DNA of 45,103 bases. It comes from Candidatus Helarchaeota archaeon (lineage in GTDB: Archaea > Asgardarchaeota > Lokiarchaeia > Helarchaeales > RDOG01). The stretch spans positions 1 through 45,103 of the forward strand of contig JALGVI010000015.1 in NCBI GenBank assembly GCA_029838215.1. The letters run 5' to 3'. Below are positions 8,182 to 16,523 of the stretch, piece by piece. Every line of letters begins with the position of its first letter. Position 1 is the stretch's first letter. Under the pieces are notes generated by a model. It saw only the letters and a program-made list of their open reading frames with translations. It did not search any database and had not been told where the DNA came from. The position numbers and the translations under genes were made by a program.

Positions 8182-8865
8182 TTAAGGTATGGCAACAGTT
8201 GCCGTTCCAACAATGGCATCTCGGTATCTTACGATACCGAATTTAAACTTATCGCCCTTTCTCTTGCCGATGATTTCTGCAATTACTTGGTCTTTGTCGG
8301 CTCGAACCCAATTGCGGATTAATGGTTCATTAGCGAGCAAATCTTTAGTTCGTACTTCGATTCCTTGTGGTTCAAATACCATTTCGTGTTTTTTCTCACC
8401 AGCAGCGGCAAATTCAATATTGATTTTGATGGGCGTATTTGCGAGATTTTTCAAGACTTCTTCATCGGAAAGGCTCGATTTTGCTTTTCCCATAAAATAT
8501 ACCGTGCGTGTTGTTGATTTAATGTCTAAATCGACCAATTTTTCGCCATCTTTTTCGTATTTCTTCGTAACAACAGCAGTTAGCGTTACCGTGTCACCAG
8601 GACGGGTCATACCCAACATCCTTCCTTGGTACATTCGGACGTTTCCTGTTCCGACCCAATCTACGAGCATTTTTCCGAGAAATGCATGGGTATAAAGTCC
8701 GTGTGCGATGATACCTTTGTTTACTAGACCGGCAAATTCATCAACGTGGATGGGATTCGTATCGCCACCCGTGTTTGCATAGACCTTAAATTCAGAGCGT
8801 TCTAGTGGTCCAATTGTAAGTGATGTTCCTACTTCGCCTTCTTTCAATTCGTCCCAATTAACCAT
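8182..8865 (-). CDS. MaoC-like (R)-specific enoyl-CoA hydratase/dehydratase subunit
   Basis: The hot-dog catalytic signature NTGGDTNPIHVDEFAGLVNKGIIAHG sits at residues 31-56, with Asp35 and His40 as the catalytic pair. YQGRMLGMTRPGDTVTL is the usual downstream strand. A C-terminal segment from about residue 140 matches the neighbouring paralogue and is longer than a minimal MaoC subunit. The ATG at 8865 has AGGAG 8 nt upstream. It lies 12 nt behind the hot-dog subunit at 8878-9357. In mycobacterial HadA/B/C and related systems a non-catalytic and a catalytic hot-dog subunit pair up; the same is inferred here. Confidence 0.84.
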   Translation of the reverse strand: MVNWDELKEGEVGTSLTIGPLERSEFKVYANTGGDTNPIHVDEFAGLVNKGIIAHGLYTHAFLGKMLVDWVGTGNVRMYQGRMLGMTRPGDTVTLTAVVTKKYEKDGEKLVDLDIKSTTRTVYFMGKAKSSLSDEEVLKNLANTPIKINIEFAAAGEKKHEMVFEPQGIEVRTKDLLANEPLIRNWVRADKDQVIAEIIGKRKGDKFKFGIVRYRDAIVGTATVAIP

Positions 8866-8877
8866 AATACCATCTCC

Positions 8878-9357
8878 TTATTTTACTTCAAAACCTCCGG
8901 GCATAACTACCACGCCAACTTCTGAAATGCAAGCGACTTTTCCTTTCTTGGATTCATCCTTGCTATCAGCAATTTCAGTTTTAGTTTCAAGCGTGATGAG
9001 CAACATGCCGTTCTTTTTGACTTCCATGTTTTTGATAGTTGGAGTAGTTTTTAATTTATCACCATCTTTGATGGGTGGAGCTCCTTTAGGAAATGTATAA
9101 CCCTGACCACCGTGCAAGATTTTAAGAGGATTCGTGATTATTTTTGAACCATCAGGATTTTTTGCACCGGTAACGCCCATCAGAGCGGGAAGCACGTATG
9201 CGTTTGCATATGCTGGATGCGCAATGGGATCATCTCCGAGGTATTCAGGTTGTTTCACTTGAATCGATTCAGCGAATGCGGCTAACTTTTTTGCCTTTAC
9301 TTTGAATTTTGAGGGCTTCAAAGTTTGTCCAATTAAGTTACTAAAATCAGGACTCAT
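8878..9357 (-). CDS. MaoC-N/FAS1-like dehydratase subunit (non-catalytic hot-dog partner)
   Basis: The 159-aa protein has the N-terminal dehydratase hot-dog fold: KVKAKKLAAFAESIQVKQPEY, AHPAYANAYVLPALMGV, LKILHGGQGYTFPKGAPPIKDGD and a final CISEVGVVVMPGGF. It lacks the D-x-N-P-I-H motif, as expected for the binding subunit that pairs with a catalytic MaoC chain. It is the first gene of the trio; the three genes are separated by 12 and 43 nt. Its ATG starts 155 bp from the divergent nicotinamidase gene, and the two promoters share that gap. Confidence 0.75.
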   Translation of the reverse strand: MSPDFSNLIGQTLKPSKFKVKAKKLAAFAESIQVKQPEYLGDDPIAHPAYANAYVLPALMGVTGAKNPDGSKIITNPLKILHGGQGYTFPKGAPPIKDGDKLKTTPTIKNMEVKKNGMLLITLETKTEIADSKDESKKGKVACISEVGVVVMPGGFEVK

Positions 9358-9478
9358 TTTTAATCAACTCATTTAATCCCTTTTTTTCGATTATTTAGGA
9401 AAATTTATCCTCTTGTTTTCGATAAAAAGTTTACTTAAATTTTTTTTTGTCGCATGATTTACATTGAGATCAAGACAA

Positions 9479-9492
9479 AATTATAAATAAAC
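9479..9492 (+). promoter_or_regulatory. pncA: TATA-like box of a probably leaderless nicotinamidase mRNA
   Basis: AATTATAAATAAAC at 9479-9492 is a good archaeal TATA box. Its centre lies about 27 nt before the ATG at 9513, which puts the transcription start at or next to the start codon. No ribosome binding site precedes that ATG, so the mRNA is probably leaderless. Confidence 0.55.
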
Positions 9493-9512
9493 GAAAGAAT
9501 AATAGCTCTTTC

Positions 9513-10193
9513 ATGGAAGAATTTAACGTGAAATTAGAGAATTCATTAATCATCTCTGGTTCGGATGCGTTGTTAATTGTTGATGTTCAAAATGATTTCA
9601 CCCCTGGGGGAGCCCTTCCAGTTAATGAAGGTGATCAAATCATCCCTGGAATTAATCAATTAGCAACTAAATTCAAGAAGAGAGAAACACTCATAGTCCT
9701 GACACAGGATTGGCACCCAGATGGTCATCATTCCTTTGCTTCGGTCCATGACGGTAAAAATCCGTTCGATCCATTTGATGGAGAGGGATTAGGGCCCGTT
9801 TTATGGCCAGATCATTGTATTCAAGGAAGTCTTGGTGCAGAATTTCATGACGATTTGGATACGACGTTTGCCACGCTTATCATTCGGAAAGGTTTTCACC
9901 GAGAGATTGATAGTTATTCGATATTTCTTGAGAATGATAAAAAAACGGAGACGGGTTTAGCGGGTTATTTAAAATCAAAAGGGATAAAGAGAGTATTTCT
10001 GACAGGATTAGCCTTGGACTTTTGCGTGTATTACTCGGCTATTGATGCACGATCATTTGGATTCGAAACTTACGTGGTTCTTGATTTGACGAGAGGAATC
10101 GACAATCCAGAAGGGAACGTCCTAAAGGCAATTCGAGACATGGAACAGAAAGGAGTTAGATTCGTAAAAAGCCCTGCATTTCAGACGGGTTAA
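9513..10193 (+). CDS. pncA: Nicotinamidase (isochorismatase-like cysteine hydrolase)
   Basis: The enzyme would hydrolyse nicotinamide to nicotinate in NAD salvage. The catalytic triad is visible as Asp24 (VDVQNDF), Lys126 (IRKGFH) and Cys171 (LALDFCV). The metal-site residues Asp66, His68 and His72 lie in QDWHPDGHHSF. WPDHCIQGSLGAEFH is also typical of PncA and argues against a plain isochorismatase. At 226 aa it is slightly longer than average. Its TAA overlaps the TAA of the convergent pheT by sharing TTAA at 10190-10193. It is probably expressed from a leaderless mRNA. Confidence 0.9.
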   Translation: MEEFNVKLENSLIISGSDALLIVDVQNDFTPGGALPVNEGDQIIPGINQLATKFKKRETLIVLTQDWHPDGHHSFASVHDGKNPFDPFDGEGLGPVLWPDHCIQGSLGAEFHDDLDTTFATLIIRKGFHREIDSYSIFLENDKKTETGLAGYLKSKGIKRVFLTGLALDFCVYYSAIDARSFGFETYVVLDLTRGIDNPEGNVLKAIRDMEQKGVRFVKSPAFQTG

Positions 10194-11851
10194 AGCAAAC
10201 CGTTTAGTTCCAGCTCGAAAATTGCCACGGGATTTTCGATGCCAAAATTTAATAGAACTGGGACGATAATTTCGCCAATAATTCCAATTTGATTCTTGCC
10301 GAGATTTATACTCGCCGTGCGTCCTGGAATGAAGCTGGGATGAGTAGTGGGCTTGAGGTTAAAATTTTTAACTTGTAATAAGTCCATCAGTCCTTGTAGT
10401 ATTGATTGAATGTTTTCAAATGAAACAGAGTAAGCTGTTATCGCTGTGCATAGGTGTCTTTTAACCATTGTTTTTGTTTCGGCTTTTTCATCAATGAGAC
10501 TCACGTCACCAGTTTCAAAGCACGTTTGTGGATAAGCGGCGTGAAGATTTTGACCCAAAAAGTCGAGCATTCCTGGGAGAAGAGAATCCCGCAAGATCGA
10601 GTAAGTGCTTACGACGGGATTTGCAATTTCGATGACTTCTTTTTCAGGCATATTCATTCTTGCTTGTAGGTTGTCCTTATTGGTGAGTTGATAATTTATT
10701 ATTTCTTGATAACCATAACCGATCATTAGTTCCCTGATCTTTCTCGTGAATGTTTCAAGTGGTTGTTCTTTTCCAATGGTAAGGACCCTAGGGAGTTCGG
10801 GTTTGAACACGTTATAGCCATATGCAACGGCAATATCTTCAACGAGATCTATCTCGTGAATGAAATCAGCCCTGTATGCAGGAGTCAAGACTTCCAGCGT
10901 GTTCTTATCCTTGACAATTACATCCATCCTCATCTTTTTTATGAGATCTTCAAGCTGTTTCATTTTTAGATTTAAGCCAAGAATTCGATTTACATAATCA
11001 AGGTGTAACGTTTTTGGAATAGGTGCAAGGTCAGGTAAGACTTCCACTCTTCCATCAGCGTATCGGATTTCTACCGATTTTATTTGTCCTTTTCTCTCTG
11101 CAATATTAGTTACCAATGCATTCAGGGCGATTCGTGCCACGCGTTCATCCAAGCAAGTGATATCAAAGAATAAATTTGTAGTATCGGGTTCAACGGTCGT
11201 GTCGTCCGAATTTATGATGGGAGGAAGTGAGAGAACGGTATCTTCTGAGTCCACGAGAAGAGGGTATACTGGAGAATTTTCGATTAAGTGAGCATAGTCT
11301 CTTCCTTTTTCTACTTTTTGTAGGATTTGATGACCATCCATTGCCTTGATCTCATGTAGTGGAACAAAGTATATATCTTCAGGTCGCCGTGCCGTATAAG
11401 TTATGGGAGGTTTGATCTTATCTAGATCATGCAAGCCAATTGAAGCTTTACGTCTATTACGAGAATGTGTCATGTGTAATTTTTCTTGACATTGCATGAC
11501 TTGAGCCACACCCGCATCCGAGAGCTCGACATTCTCTACAATACCACTCACGATGAATGGTCGGATTTGATTAACGACAGGATCGATATTTACAATTACG
11601 TTCGATTTTTCAACATTATATTTCGGAAGTCCTGCTTCAATTCCCAAAACACCTTTTAGAGCTCGAGCAATGCCTTCCGTAGCCAAAAGGTCCACGCGAT
11701 CGCTTTCGATTTCGACTTCCATTTCGTCATCATCATTCCAGCGATCAACCTCTCCTTTATTAAGTAGGATGAGGTCTTCTATCTTCGGTTTAGGTATTTT
11801 TTTTCCGATTAATTGGCAGAGGTCAGAATATGATACTTTTATCGTTGGCAT
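10190..11851 (-). CDS. pheT: Phenylalanine-tRNA ligase beta subunit, archaeal type
   Basis: This 553-aa protein has the archaeal/eukaryotic PheT length and layout. The N-terminal domain begins MPTIKVSYSDLCQLIGK. The B3/B4 region contains HMTHSRNRRKASIGLHDLDKI and LPPIINSDDTTVEPDTTNLFFD. The B5 domain follows, ending RADFIHEIDLVEDIAVAYGYN, and then a synthetase-like core with YQEIINYQLTN and IANPVVSTYSILRDSLLPGML. It forms the alpha2-beta2 enzyme with PheS, whose gene is not in the window. It is transcribed alone, convergent with pncA. Confidence 0.95.
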   Translation of the reverse strand: MPTIKVSYSDLCQLIGKKIPKPKIEDLILLNKGEVDRWNDDDEMEVEIESDRVDLLATEGIARALKGVLGIEAGLPKYNVEKSNVIVNIDPVVNQIRPFIVSGIVENVELSDAGVAQVMQCQEKLHMTHSRNRRKASIGLHDLDKIKPPITYTARRPEDIYFVPLHEIKAMDGHQILQKVEKGRDYAHLIENSPVYPLLVDSEDTVLSLPPIINSDDTTVEPDTTNLFFDITCLDERVARIALNALVTNIAERKGQIKSVEIRYADGRVEVLPDLAPIPKTLHLDYVNRILGLNLKMKQLEDLIKKMRMDVIVKDKNTLEVLTPAYRADFIHEIDLVEDIAVAYGYNVFKPELPRVLTIGKEQPLETFTRKIRELMIGYGYQEIINYQLTNKDNLQARMNMPEKEVIEIANPVVSTYSILRDSLLPGMLDFLGQNLHAAYPQTCFETGDVSLIDEKAETKTMVKRHLCTAITAYSVSFENIQSILQGLMDLLQVKNFNLKPTTHPSFIPGRTASINLGKNQIGIIGEIIVPVLLNFGIENPVAIFELELNGLL

Positions 11852-12028
11852 TTTCTTCGAGCTCTTTTTGTTAGTTACGGGATTAATTTAGATGGAAGTT
11901 AAAATTCTTATTAAAATTTAAATTTATCGAGATTAAATCTTTTGCGAGAGAAAATAAATAAGCATCATCCACTAGAATTTAGAACAGCATGCACCCGCTC
12001 GTAAAAAATGAAAGTGAAGTTAGGAATT

Positions 12029-13093
12029 TTATTTGAAAATTCGATAAAATCCGACTTCAACAATGGTCGTGGAGAACTGTGCAATTTTTTCTAGAAGATT
12101 GAAGATGGATTCAATTAAATAAGGAATTTCATTAATCTCAAAAAATGTTTTAAATTCATTCCAATCTTTCACGCTGCGAAAAAATTCAGCGCCTTGCATT
12201 TGTAAATCGCGAACGACTTTCAACCGTGCCTTCATGATTTCCTTGACTTGATCAAATGCCGCATTACCGAGATCAAGCATTTCGTTGAAGAATGCTTTAA
12301 AAGAGTCCTTATAGATTCCAAATGTTTTCTTGAATGTTTCTATGCAAAAGTCATACGTCTCCTTGTAGGGCTCGATTGCGCCTTTTTTTAGATACGCCCC
12401 GACATTTTTCCCGATATCCCGCAAATTATCCGCTATTTTTTCGAGCACGTATAATATAGTATAAAGATTTACTGCTTCTAGATTGGTTAGACTTAGGTTA
12501 CCCATTATTCGAGGATGTGAAAGGGCATATCGAAGCAATTTAGTATGTAAAAAATAGAGGTAATCAACATCTCCATCTAAAGGAATAACAGAGCTTGCTT
12601 GATCCACGTTTTGTTTTATCAAGGCTTCAATAAGATCTTCAAACATAGAGATGATTATTGTATGGGCTTGATAAATTCCTTTCAAGACGTCAAGATGTAT
12701 GTTTTCGACGTCGTTTTGAATGACGATTTCTTTTGAGCTCGACTTGATGATTCGGCATCCATCGAGCTCGCGAAGTTTTTCTCGGATACTTCGTTGCTGT
12801 TCCGTGCTGAAAATAGTTCCTGATTTAATATGGATGGTAGGATATCCATTGAGATATGCCGCAATAATTTGACGTAGAACGTGTTTTGAGATCGTGTTTT
12901 CATCAATGTTGATGATTTTTTTCTTAGTGCCTTTTATGATTTTCTTTTTAGGATAGACTCCCAGCCCCCCATTTTCTTGGACTGAAAAAACGAGTTGATC
13001 CCCTTTTTCTAGATTATTTTGTTCCAGCCAATCTTTAGGGAGCGAGATCACGAATGATGATTTTCCAAGTGCAACAATTTTTCGGACTTCTAT
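12029..13093 (-). CDS. PhoU-like phosphate uptake regulator with AbrB-type N-terminal domain; probable ATA start
   Basis: Residues 1-45 are an AbrB/SpoVT-like swapped-hairpin domain (EVRKIVALGKSSFVISLPKDWL, then EKGDQLVF). Two PhoU-type helical halves follow (about 120-220 and 225-350). Archaeal proteins of this build are linked to phosphate-transport control. The nearest standard start is GTG 13051, but that cuts the AbrB domain in half. The frame stays open upstream, and a strong GGAGGGG lies 8 nt before an ATA at 13093, which gives the family's normal M-E-V-R-K start. I therefore annotate an ATA start, the only unusual point. No phosphate-transport genes are nearby. Confidence 0.75.
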   Translation of the reverse strand: MEVRKIVALGKSSFVISLPKDWLEQNNLEKGDQLVFSVQENGGLGVYPKKKIIKGTKKKIINIDENTISKHVLRQIIAAYLNGYPTIHIKSGTIFSTEQQRSIREKLRELDGCRIIKSSSKEIVIQNDVENIHLDVLKGIYQAHTIIISMFEDLIEALIKQNVDQASSVIPLDGDVDYLYFLHTKLLRYALSHPRIMGNLSLTNLEAVNLYTILYVLEKIADNLRDIGKNVGAYLKKGAIEPYKETYDFCIETFKKTFGIYKDSFKAFFNEMLDLGNAAFDQVKEIMKARLKVVRDLQMQGAEFFRSVKDWNEFKTFFEINEIPYLIESIFNLLEKIAQFSTTIVEVGFYRIFK

Positions 13094-13119
13094 ATTCTTT
13101 TCCCCTCCATTTTATTCTT

Positions 13120-14124
13120 TCACCATTTACTCATGAATTCAGGAATTACGGTTTTTCCAATTTGTTTTATGGCTTTCGTGATATTGGGACCTAATGGTGA
13201 TCCACAAACCAACTGAGTGCAACCGGTACTCTGCAGAACTTCAATTTTTTCAATACAATCTTTTGGAGTTCCCGCTATGCAAAAAGCATCTAACATTTCG
13301 GGAGTAACTGCATCGATGGCTTTTTTGAACTTACCTTGTTTTAGAAAACCTTCAATATTCTTAGCTTGTTCAAGAGGGATTCCGTGTCTTTCCAATATTG
13401 GAGGAATACTTCCTCCAACGATGAATGCCACGACAATTTTTGCTGCATTCTGTGCTTTTTCGGGTTTATCGTGGATGCTGAACGAACAATATGCACAAAC
13501 ATCGAATTTTCTACGTTTGGGATCTCTCTTTTCCATTCCGATCTTGAAATTCACTTTAGCTTGCTCATAATCACGGGGATGACTGGCATTTATTAGAACG
13601 CCGTCAGCCATTTCGGCTGCTAATTGGGACATTTTAGGGCCTTGAGCAGCCATATATATTAACGGCTTATGTTTAACCTTAAAATGAAGCTTTGCTTTGG
13701 GAAGTTTGAAAACATCGCCATTATATTCCACGGTTTCGTCATTCCAGAGTCGGCGAATGATGTCTATGCTCTCTCGCATGCCTGTTAATGGTTTTTTCCG
13801 TTCGATTCCGAGATTTGCCAGGGTAATTTTATCTCCCGCTCCTAGTCCCAGAATTGTACGCCCGCCAGAAATTTCCGCGATCGTGGCAATAGATGAAGCA
13901 ATGACAGCCGGATTAATGTGGTAATAGTTGGTGACTCCAGTACCAATAATTATTTTTGAAGTGTATAGAGCGACTTGAGTTAGGGAAACAAATACGGAAC
14001 GGTTGGTGAAATGATCGGTAACCCAGACATTATCAAATCCTTCATTTTCAGCTAATTTCGAATAGTATGCCACGTCAAGTGTTTTTTCGGCAGGAACGAA
14101 CTCGATTCCAAACCTAAGTACCAC
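13120..14124 (-). CDS. mer: F420-dependent methylene-tetrahydromethanopterin reductase-like protein (Mer paralogue 1)
   Basis: This luciferase-like TIM-barrel protein (334 aa) has clear Mer features: LRFGIEFVP at the start, NVWVTDHFTNRSVFVSLT, IIGTGVTNYYHINPAVIASSIAT and ISGGRTILGLGAGDKITLANLGI. Mer reduces methylene- to methyl-tetrahydromethanopterin with F420H2 (or the reverse) in the archaeal C1/Wood-Ljungdahl branch. The GTG start at 14124 has GGAGG 8 nt upstream, inside the end of the preceding gene, only 3 nt away, so the two are translationally coupled. With two divergent copies, one may act on another F420-linked substrate. Confidence 0.82.
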   Translation of the reverse strand: MVLRFGIEFVPAEKTLDVAYYSKLAENEGFDNVWVTDHFTNRSVFVSLTQVALYTSKIIIGTGVTNYYHINPAVIASSIATIAEISGGRTILGLGAGDKITLANLGIERKKPLTGMRESIDIIRRLWNDETVEYNGDVFKLPKAKLHFKVKHKPLIYMAAQGPKMSQLAAEMADGVLINASHPRDYEQAKVNFKIGMEKRDPKRRKFDVCAYCSFSIHDKPEKAQNAAKIVVAFIVGGSIPPILERHGIPLEQAKNIEGFLKQGKFKKAIDAVTPEMLDAFCIAGTPKDCIEKIEVLQSTGCTQLVCGSPLGPNITKAIKQIGKTVIPEFMSKW

Positions 14125-14127
14125 GTT

Positions 14128-15135
14128 TCATTCCTCCTTCTTGAATGTCGGTATGATTTTCTTTCCGATTGTTTTAATTGCTCCAGTGATGTTTGGTCCA
14201 ATGGGAGTGCCACAAACGACTTGAGTAACTCCAGTTTTTAAGAGGGCTTCAATCTTGTCAATGCATTCATCCACATCCCCAATAATGGCAAATAGATCGA
14301 CCATTTCATCAGTTACAAGATCACGTGCTTCCAGGATTTTCCCTTGATCCATTAAATTCTGTATTTTCATTGCATTATCCATTGAGATTCCGTGTCGTTC
14401 CAAAACAGGAGGAATGCTTCCAGCAACAACATAAGCCACGGGAATTCTTGCGGCTTCCAATGCTTTTTCTCGATTTGAATGAGTTGAAAAAACCGTATAT
14501 GCTGCCAAATCAAAATTTGGAGGCGTGATACACCTTTCAGCTTTCTTTGAGGCTTTTTCAAGATGTTTTTTAGCAATCATGAAATCCTGCGGATGAGAGC
14601 CGTTTATGAGGACTCCTTCAGCAATTTCAGCTGCTAATTCAGTCATATTTGGTCCTTGTGCTGCCAAATAAATGGGTAGAATGTTCTGTACTTTGAAACC
14701 GAGTTTGGCCTTTGGAATGTTAAAAACATCACCTTCAAGAGTGACAGATTTGCCCGCCCATAATTGACGAATGATTAATACACTTTCACGCAAAGCGGCA
14801 ATGCTTTTCTCACGTTTGATACCGAGTTCGGCGAGAGTTGTCCGGTCTCCTGCGCCTATACCAAGTACTGTTCTTCCTCCGCTAATTTCATCAATTGTTG
14901 CAATTGAAGATGCGATTACGGCAGGATTAATGTGGTATGGATTGGTAACACCCGCGCCTATGGTAATCTTGTTCGTGTACAATGCCACGTGCGTTAGCGT
15001 TACGTAGACATTACGGTTGTTATAATGGTCAGTCACGAAAATTGTATCAAAACCAAGATCTTCGGCTATTCGTGAATAATAGGCGATATCCAGCGTTGAT
15101 ATATTAGGAGCAAATTCAATTCCGAATTTTACCAT
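14128..15135 (-). CDS. mer: F420-dependent methylene-tetrahydromethanopterin reductase-like protein (Mer paralogue 2)
   Basis: It is a paralogue of the neighbouring gene and keeps closer Mer motifs: MVKFGIEFAP, TIFVTDHYNNRNVYVTLTHVALYTNKI, GAGVTNPYHINPAVIASSIAT and SGGRTVLGIGAGDRTTLAELGI. The expected role is F420-dependent methylene-H4MPT reduction or oxidation. I chose ATG 15135 because GAGAGGT lies 7 nt upstream; a TTG at 15153 is in frame but lies before that site. It leads a two-gene operon. TATA-like GTATATAT elements occur upstream around 15170-15200. Confidence 0.85.
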   Translation of the reverse strand: MVKFGIEFAPNISTLDIAYYSRIAEDLGFDTIFVTDHYNNRNVYVTLTHVALYTNKITIGAGVTNPYHINPAVIASSIATIDEISGGRTVLGIGAGDRTTLAELGIKREKSIAALRESVLIIRQLWAGKSVTLEGDVFNIPKAKLGFKVQNILPIYLAAQGPNMTELAAEIAEGVLINGSHPQDFMIAKKHLEKASKKAERCITPPNFDLAAYTVFSTHSNREKALEAARIPVAYVVAGSIPPVLERHGISMDNAMKIQNLMDQGKILEARDLVTDEMVDLFAIIGDVDECIDKIEALLKTGVTQVVCGTPIGPNITGAIKTIGKKIIPTFKKEE

Positions 15136-15222
15136 GATTAATACCTCTCCCAATTTTTTTGATCATATTCATATATACTTTTGACGAATCGTATATATTC
15201 TCGAATTGCAGTTGAAAAAAAA

Positions 15223-15543
15223 TTATTGCATTATCGGTAATTTAACCTTCAGCTCGGATTGAATTGCTTTCAATTCCGAGAATACCATTTGAAGTGAGAC
15301 AGTATCTGCAATGAGTGCCATGGTTTGTTCGGGTTCGCACATTAATCCCTGTTTTAGTAGGAGCTCAACACCGTAATCGGAGTCAAGCAAGTCATGATTC
15401 ATTAATCGAAAAGTCTGATTAACAATAGGCTGTGGGATTTTTGACTTATGATTTGATTCTAACACGACATCCAAGAGTTTTTCAACGAATTTTTCTCGTG
15501 CTTCATCAGGAATGTTTTTTATCAAATTTTTATATCCGCTCAT
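15223..15543 (-). CDS. Hypothetical protein, 106 aa, helical
   Basis: I do not recognise a family. The product is predicted to be soluble and mostly alpha-helical (YKNLIKNIPDEAREKFVEKLLDVVLE, then SLQMVFSELKAIQSELKVKLP), with no signal peptide or membrane segment. ATG 15543 has GGGG 14 nt upstream and a long inverted repeat with TATA-like sequence at 15570-15600. It stands alone in a gene-poor stretch. Codon pattern and the upstream promoter-like element support a real gene. Confidence 0.55.
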   Translation of the reverse strand: MSGYKNLIKNIPDEAREKFVEKLLDVVLESNHKSKIPQPIVNQTFRLMNHDLLDSDYGVELLLKQGLMCEPEQTMALIADTVSLQMVFSELKAIQSELKVKLPIMQ

Positions 15544-15569
15544 TTTCTATCATACCCCTTTGTATAGTC

Positions 15570-15600
15570 AAGAGATATATACAATTCAAATATATCTCTT
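15570..15600. promoter_or_regulatory. Perfect 11-bp inverted repeat, 9-nt spacer
   Basis: AAGAGATATAT at 15570-15580 pairs exactly with ATATATCTCTT at 15590-15600. The arms contain TATA-like sequence and lie 27-57 bp before the gene at 15223-15543. It may be an operator overlapping the promoter; no T-run follows it, so it is not a typical terminator. Confidence 0.5.
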
Positions 15601-16058
15601 CAAACTCTCCAATATATTAATTTCGGAAGGAAACGGTAATTTTGTTCTAGAAAACGATCAATCTTTCTTACATCATAACCAATCTTAAGCATTGATATTC
15701 TACTTCAATCCGTTTTTGGGACGATTTGATTCAAACTATTCAAAAGTGAAGAATTATGTAAATGGGGGGTTTCCCATCATAAAGGGGCTTAAATAAAATA
15801 TTTTATCAAGATCACTAGGGATTTGAGGAGGTATATTGAAATAGAAAGAGGTTTTGGTGGTTTTATGGCTAAAGCGATTCTTTCAAGTAAATTCAAGAAT
15901 TTCTTATAATAAGAATATTAGATATAGAAATGAGATTAAAAGTTCATTTTTTTAATTGTAATTAGTACTACTATTGAGTGATTTCCTAAATCCGTCAGTA
16001 CTTTTTTGCTTTTTTCCGCACTTAATAAAAGTATACCGAAATATATACTAAATTCGGA
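15601..16058. other. Gene-poor intergenic stretch
   Basis: No convincing gene is visible in these 458 bases. A 14-codon frame MAKAILSSKFKNFL (15865-15909, plus) follows a GGTGG but is too short to call. Two T-runs (CTTTTTTGCTTTTTT, 15999-16013) may end plus-strand transcripts. A second short inverted repeat AGTATA/TATACT lies near 16029-16048. Confidence 0.4.
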
Positions 16059-16289
16059 TTACGCTGAAAGCTCTAATGCATAGATGTCAGTATGTTCTAG
16101 GTTCCCTTCAAGGTCATAACGGTTTAAATGGATGATAATTTTGCCAGAGTTTTTTCCATTTTTACCTTTTTCTATTAAGATTTTCTGATCTAATTCGAAT
16201 TCATGTTCAGGAGCTTCAGGTAGTGTGAAGTTTAGTTCTTTACTCAAGATTTTAGAAGTTTGATTTTCGAATAAACATTCCATAGCCAT
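16059..16289 (-). CDS. Hypothetical protein, 76 aa
   Basis: I do not recognise a family. The protein is small, soluble and acidic in its first half, with a likely beta-rich end (GKIIIHLNRYDLEG, then HTDIYALELSA). The ATG at 16289 is chosen because AAAGGTGATT lies about 6 nt upstream; the in-frame GTG at 16298 lies inside that site. Upstream is a perfect tandem 10-bp repeat with TATA-like sequence. It is isolated between two gene-poor gaps. Confidence 0.5.
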   Translation of the reverse strand: MAMECLFENQTSKILSKELNFTLPEAPEHEFELDQKILIEKGKNGKNSGKIIIHLNRYDLEGNLEHTDIYALELSA

Positions 16290-16347
16290 TGTAATCACCT
16301 TTCTAAGTGCATCAAAAGAATATAGGTTTTTAATATTTTTCTCAAAA

Positions 16348-16367
16348 AAGTATATACAAGTATATAC
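16348..16367 (-). promoter_or_regulatory. Perfect tandem 10-bp repeat with TATA-like core
   Basis: AAGTATATAC occurs twice without a gap (16348-16357 and 16358-16367), 59 bp before the gene at 16059-16289. On the minus strand it reads GTATATACTT twice, so it could be a doubled TATA-like element or an operator. Similar AGTATATA strings occur near 15170-15200 and 16029-16048. Confidence 0.45.
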
Positions 16368-16523
16368 GTTTAGATGTCGTTAAAACAAGAGAATTTTTCG
16401 ACAGGACCCCGTATTTAAAAGATGATTTTACATTCATATTCCGGAAAATGGAATAATGACTTGTTTGTTACAAAATCCTTGGTTGGAAACAAAACAATCG
16501 ATATTTAAAAAATAAAAAGAGAT

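Noticed and set aside
8189-8695. Plus-strand frame of 168 codons
   Set aside because: It is the shadow of the MaoC-like gene on the other strand; its translation has no recognisable domain.
15865-15909. 14-codon frame after GGTGG in the gene-poor stretch
   Set aside because: Too short to separate from chance; no homologue or repeat supports it.
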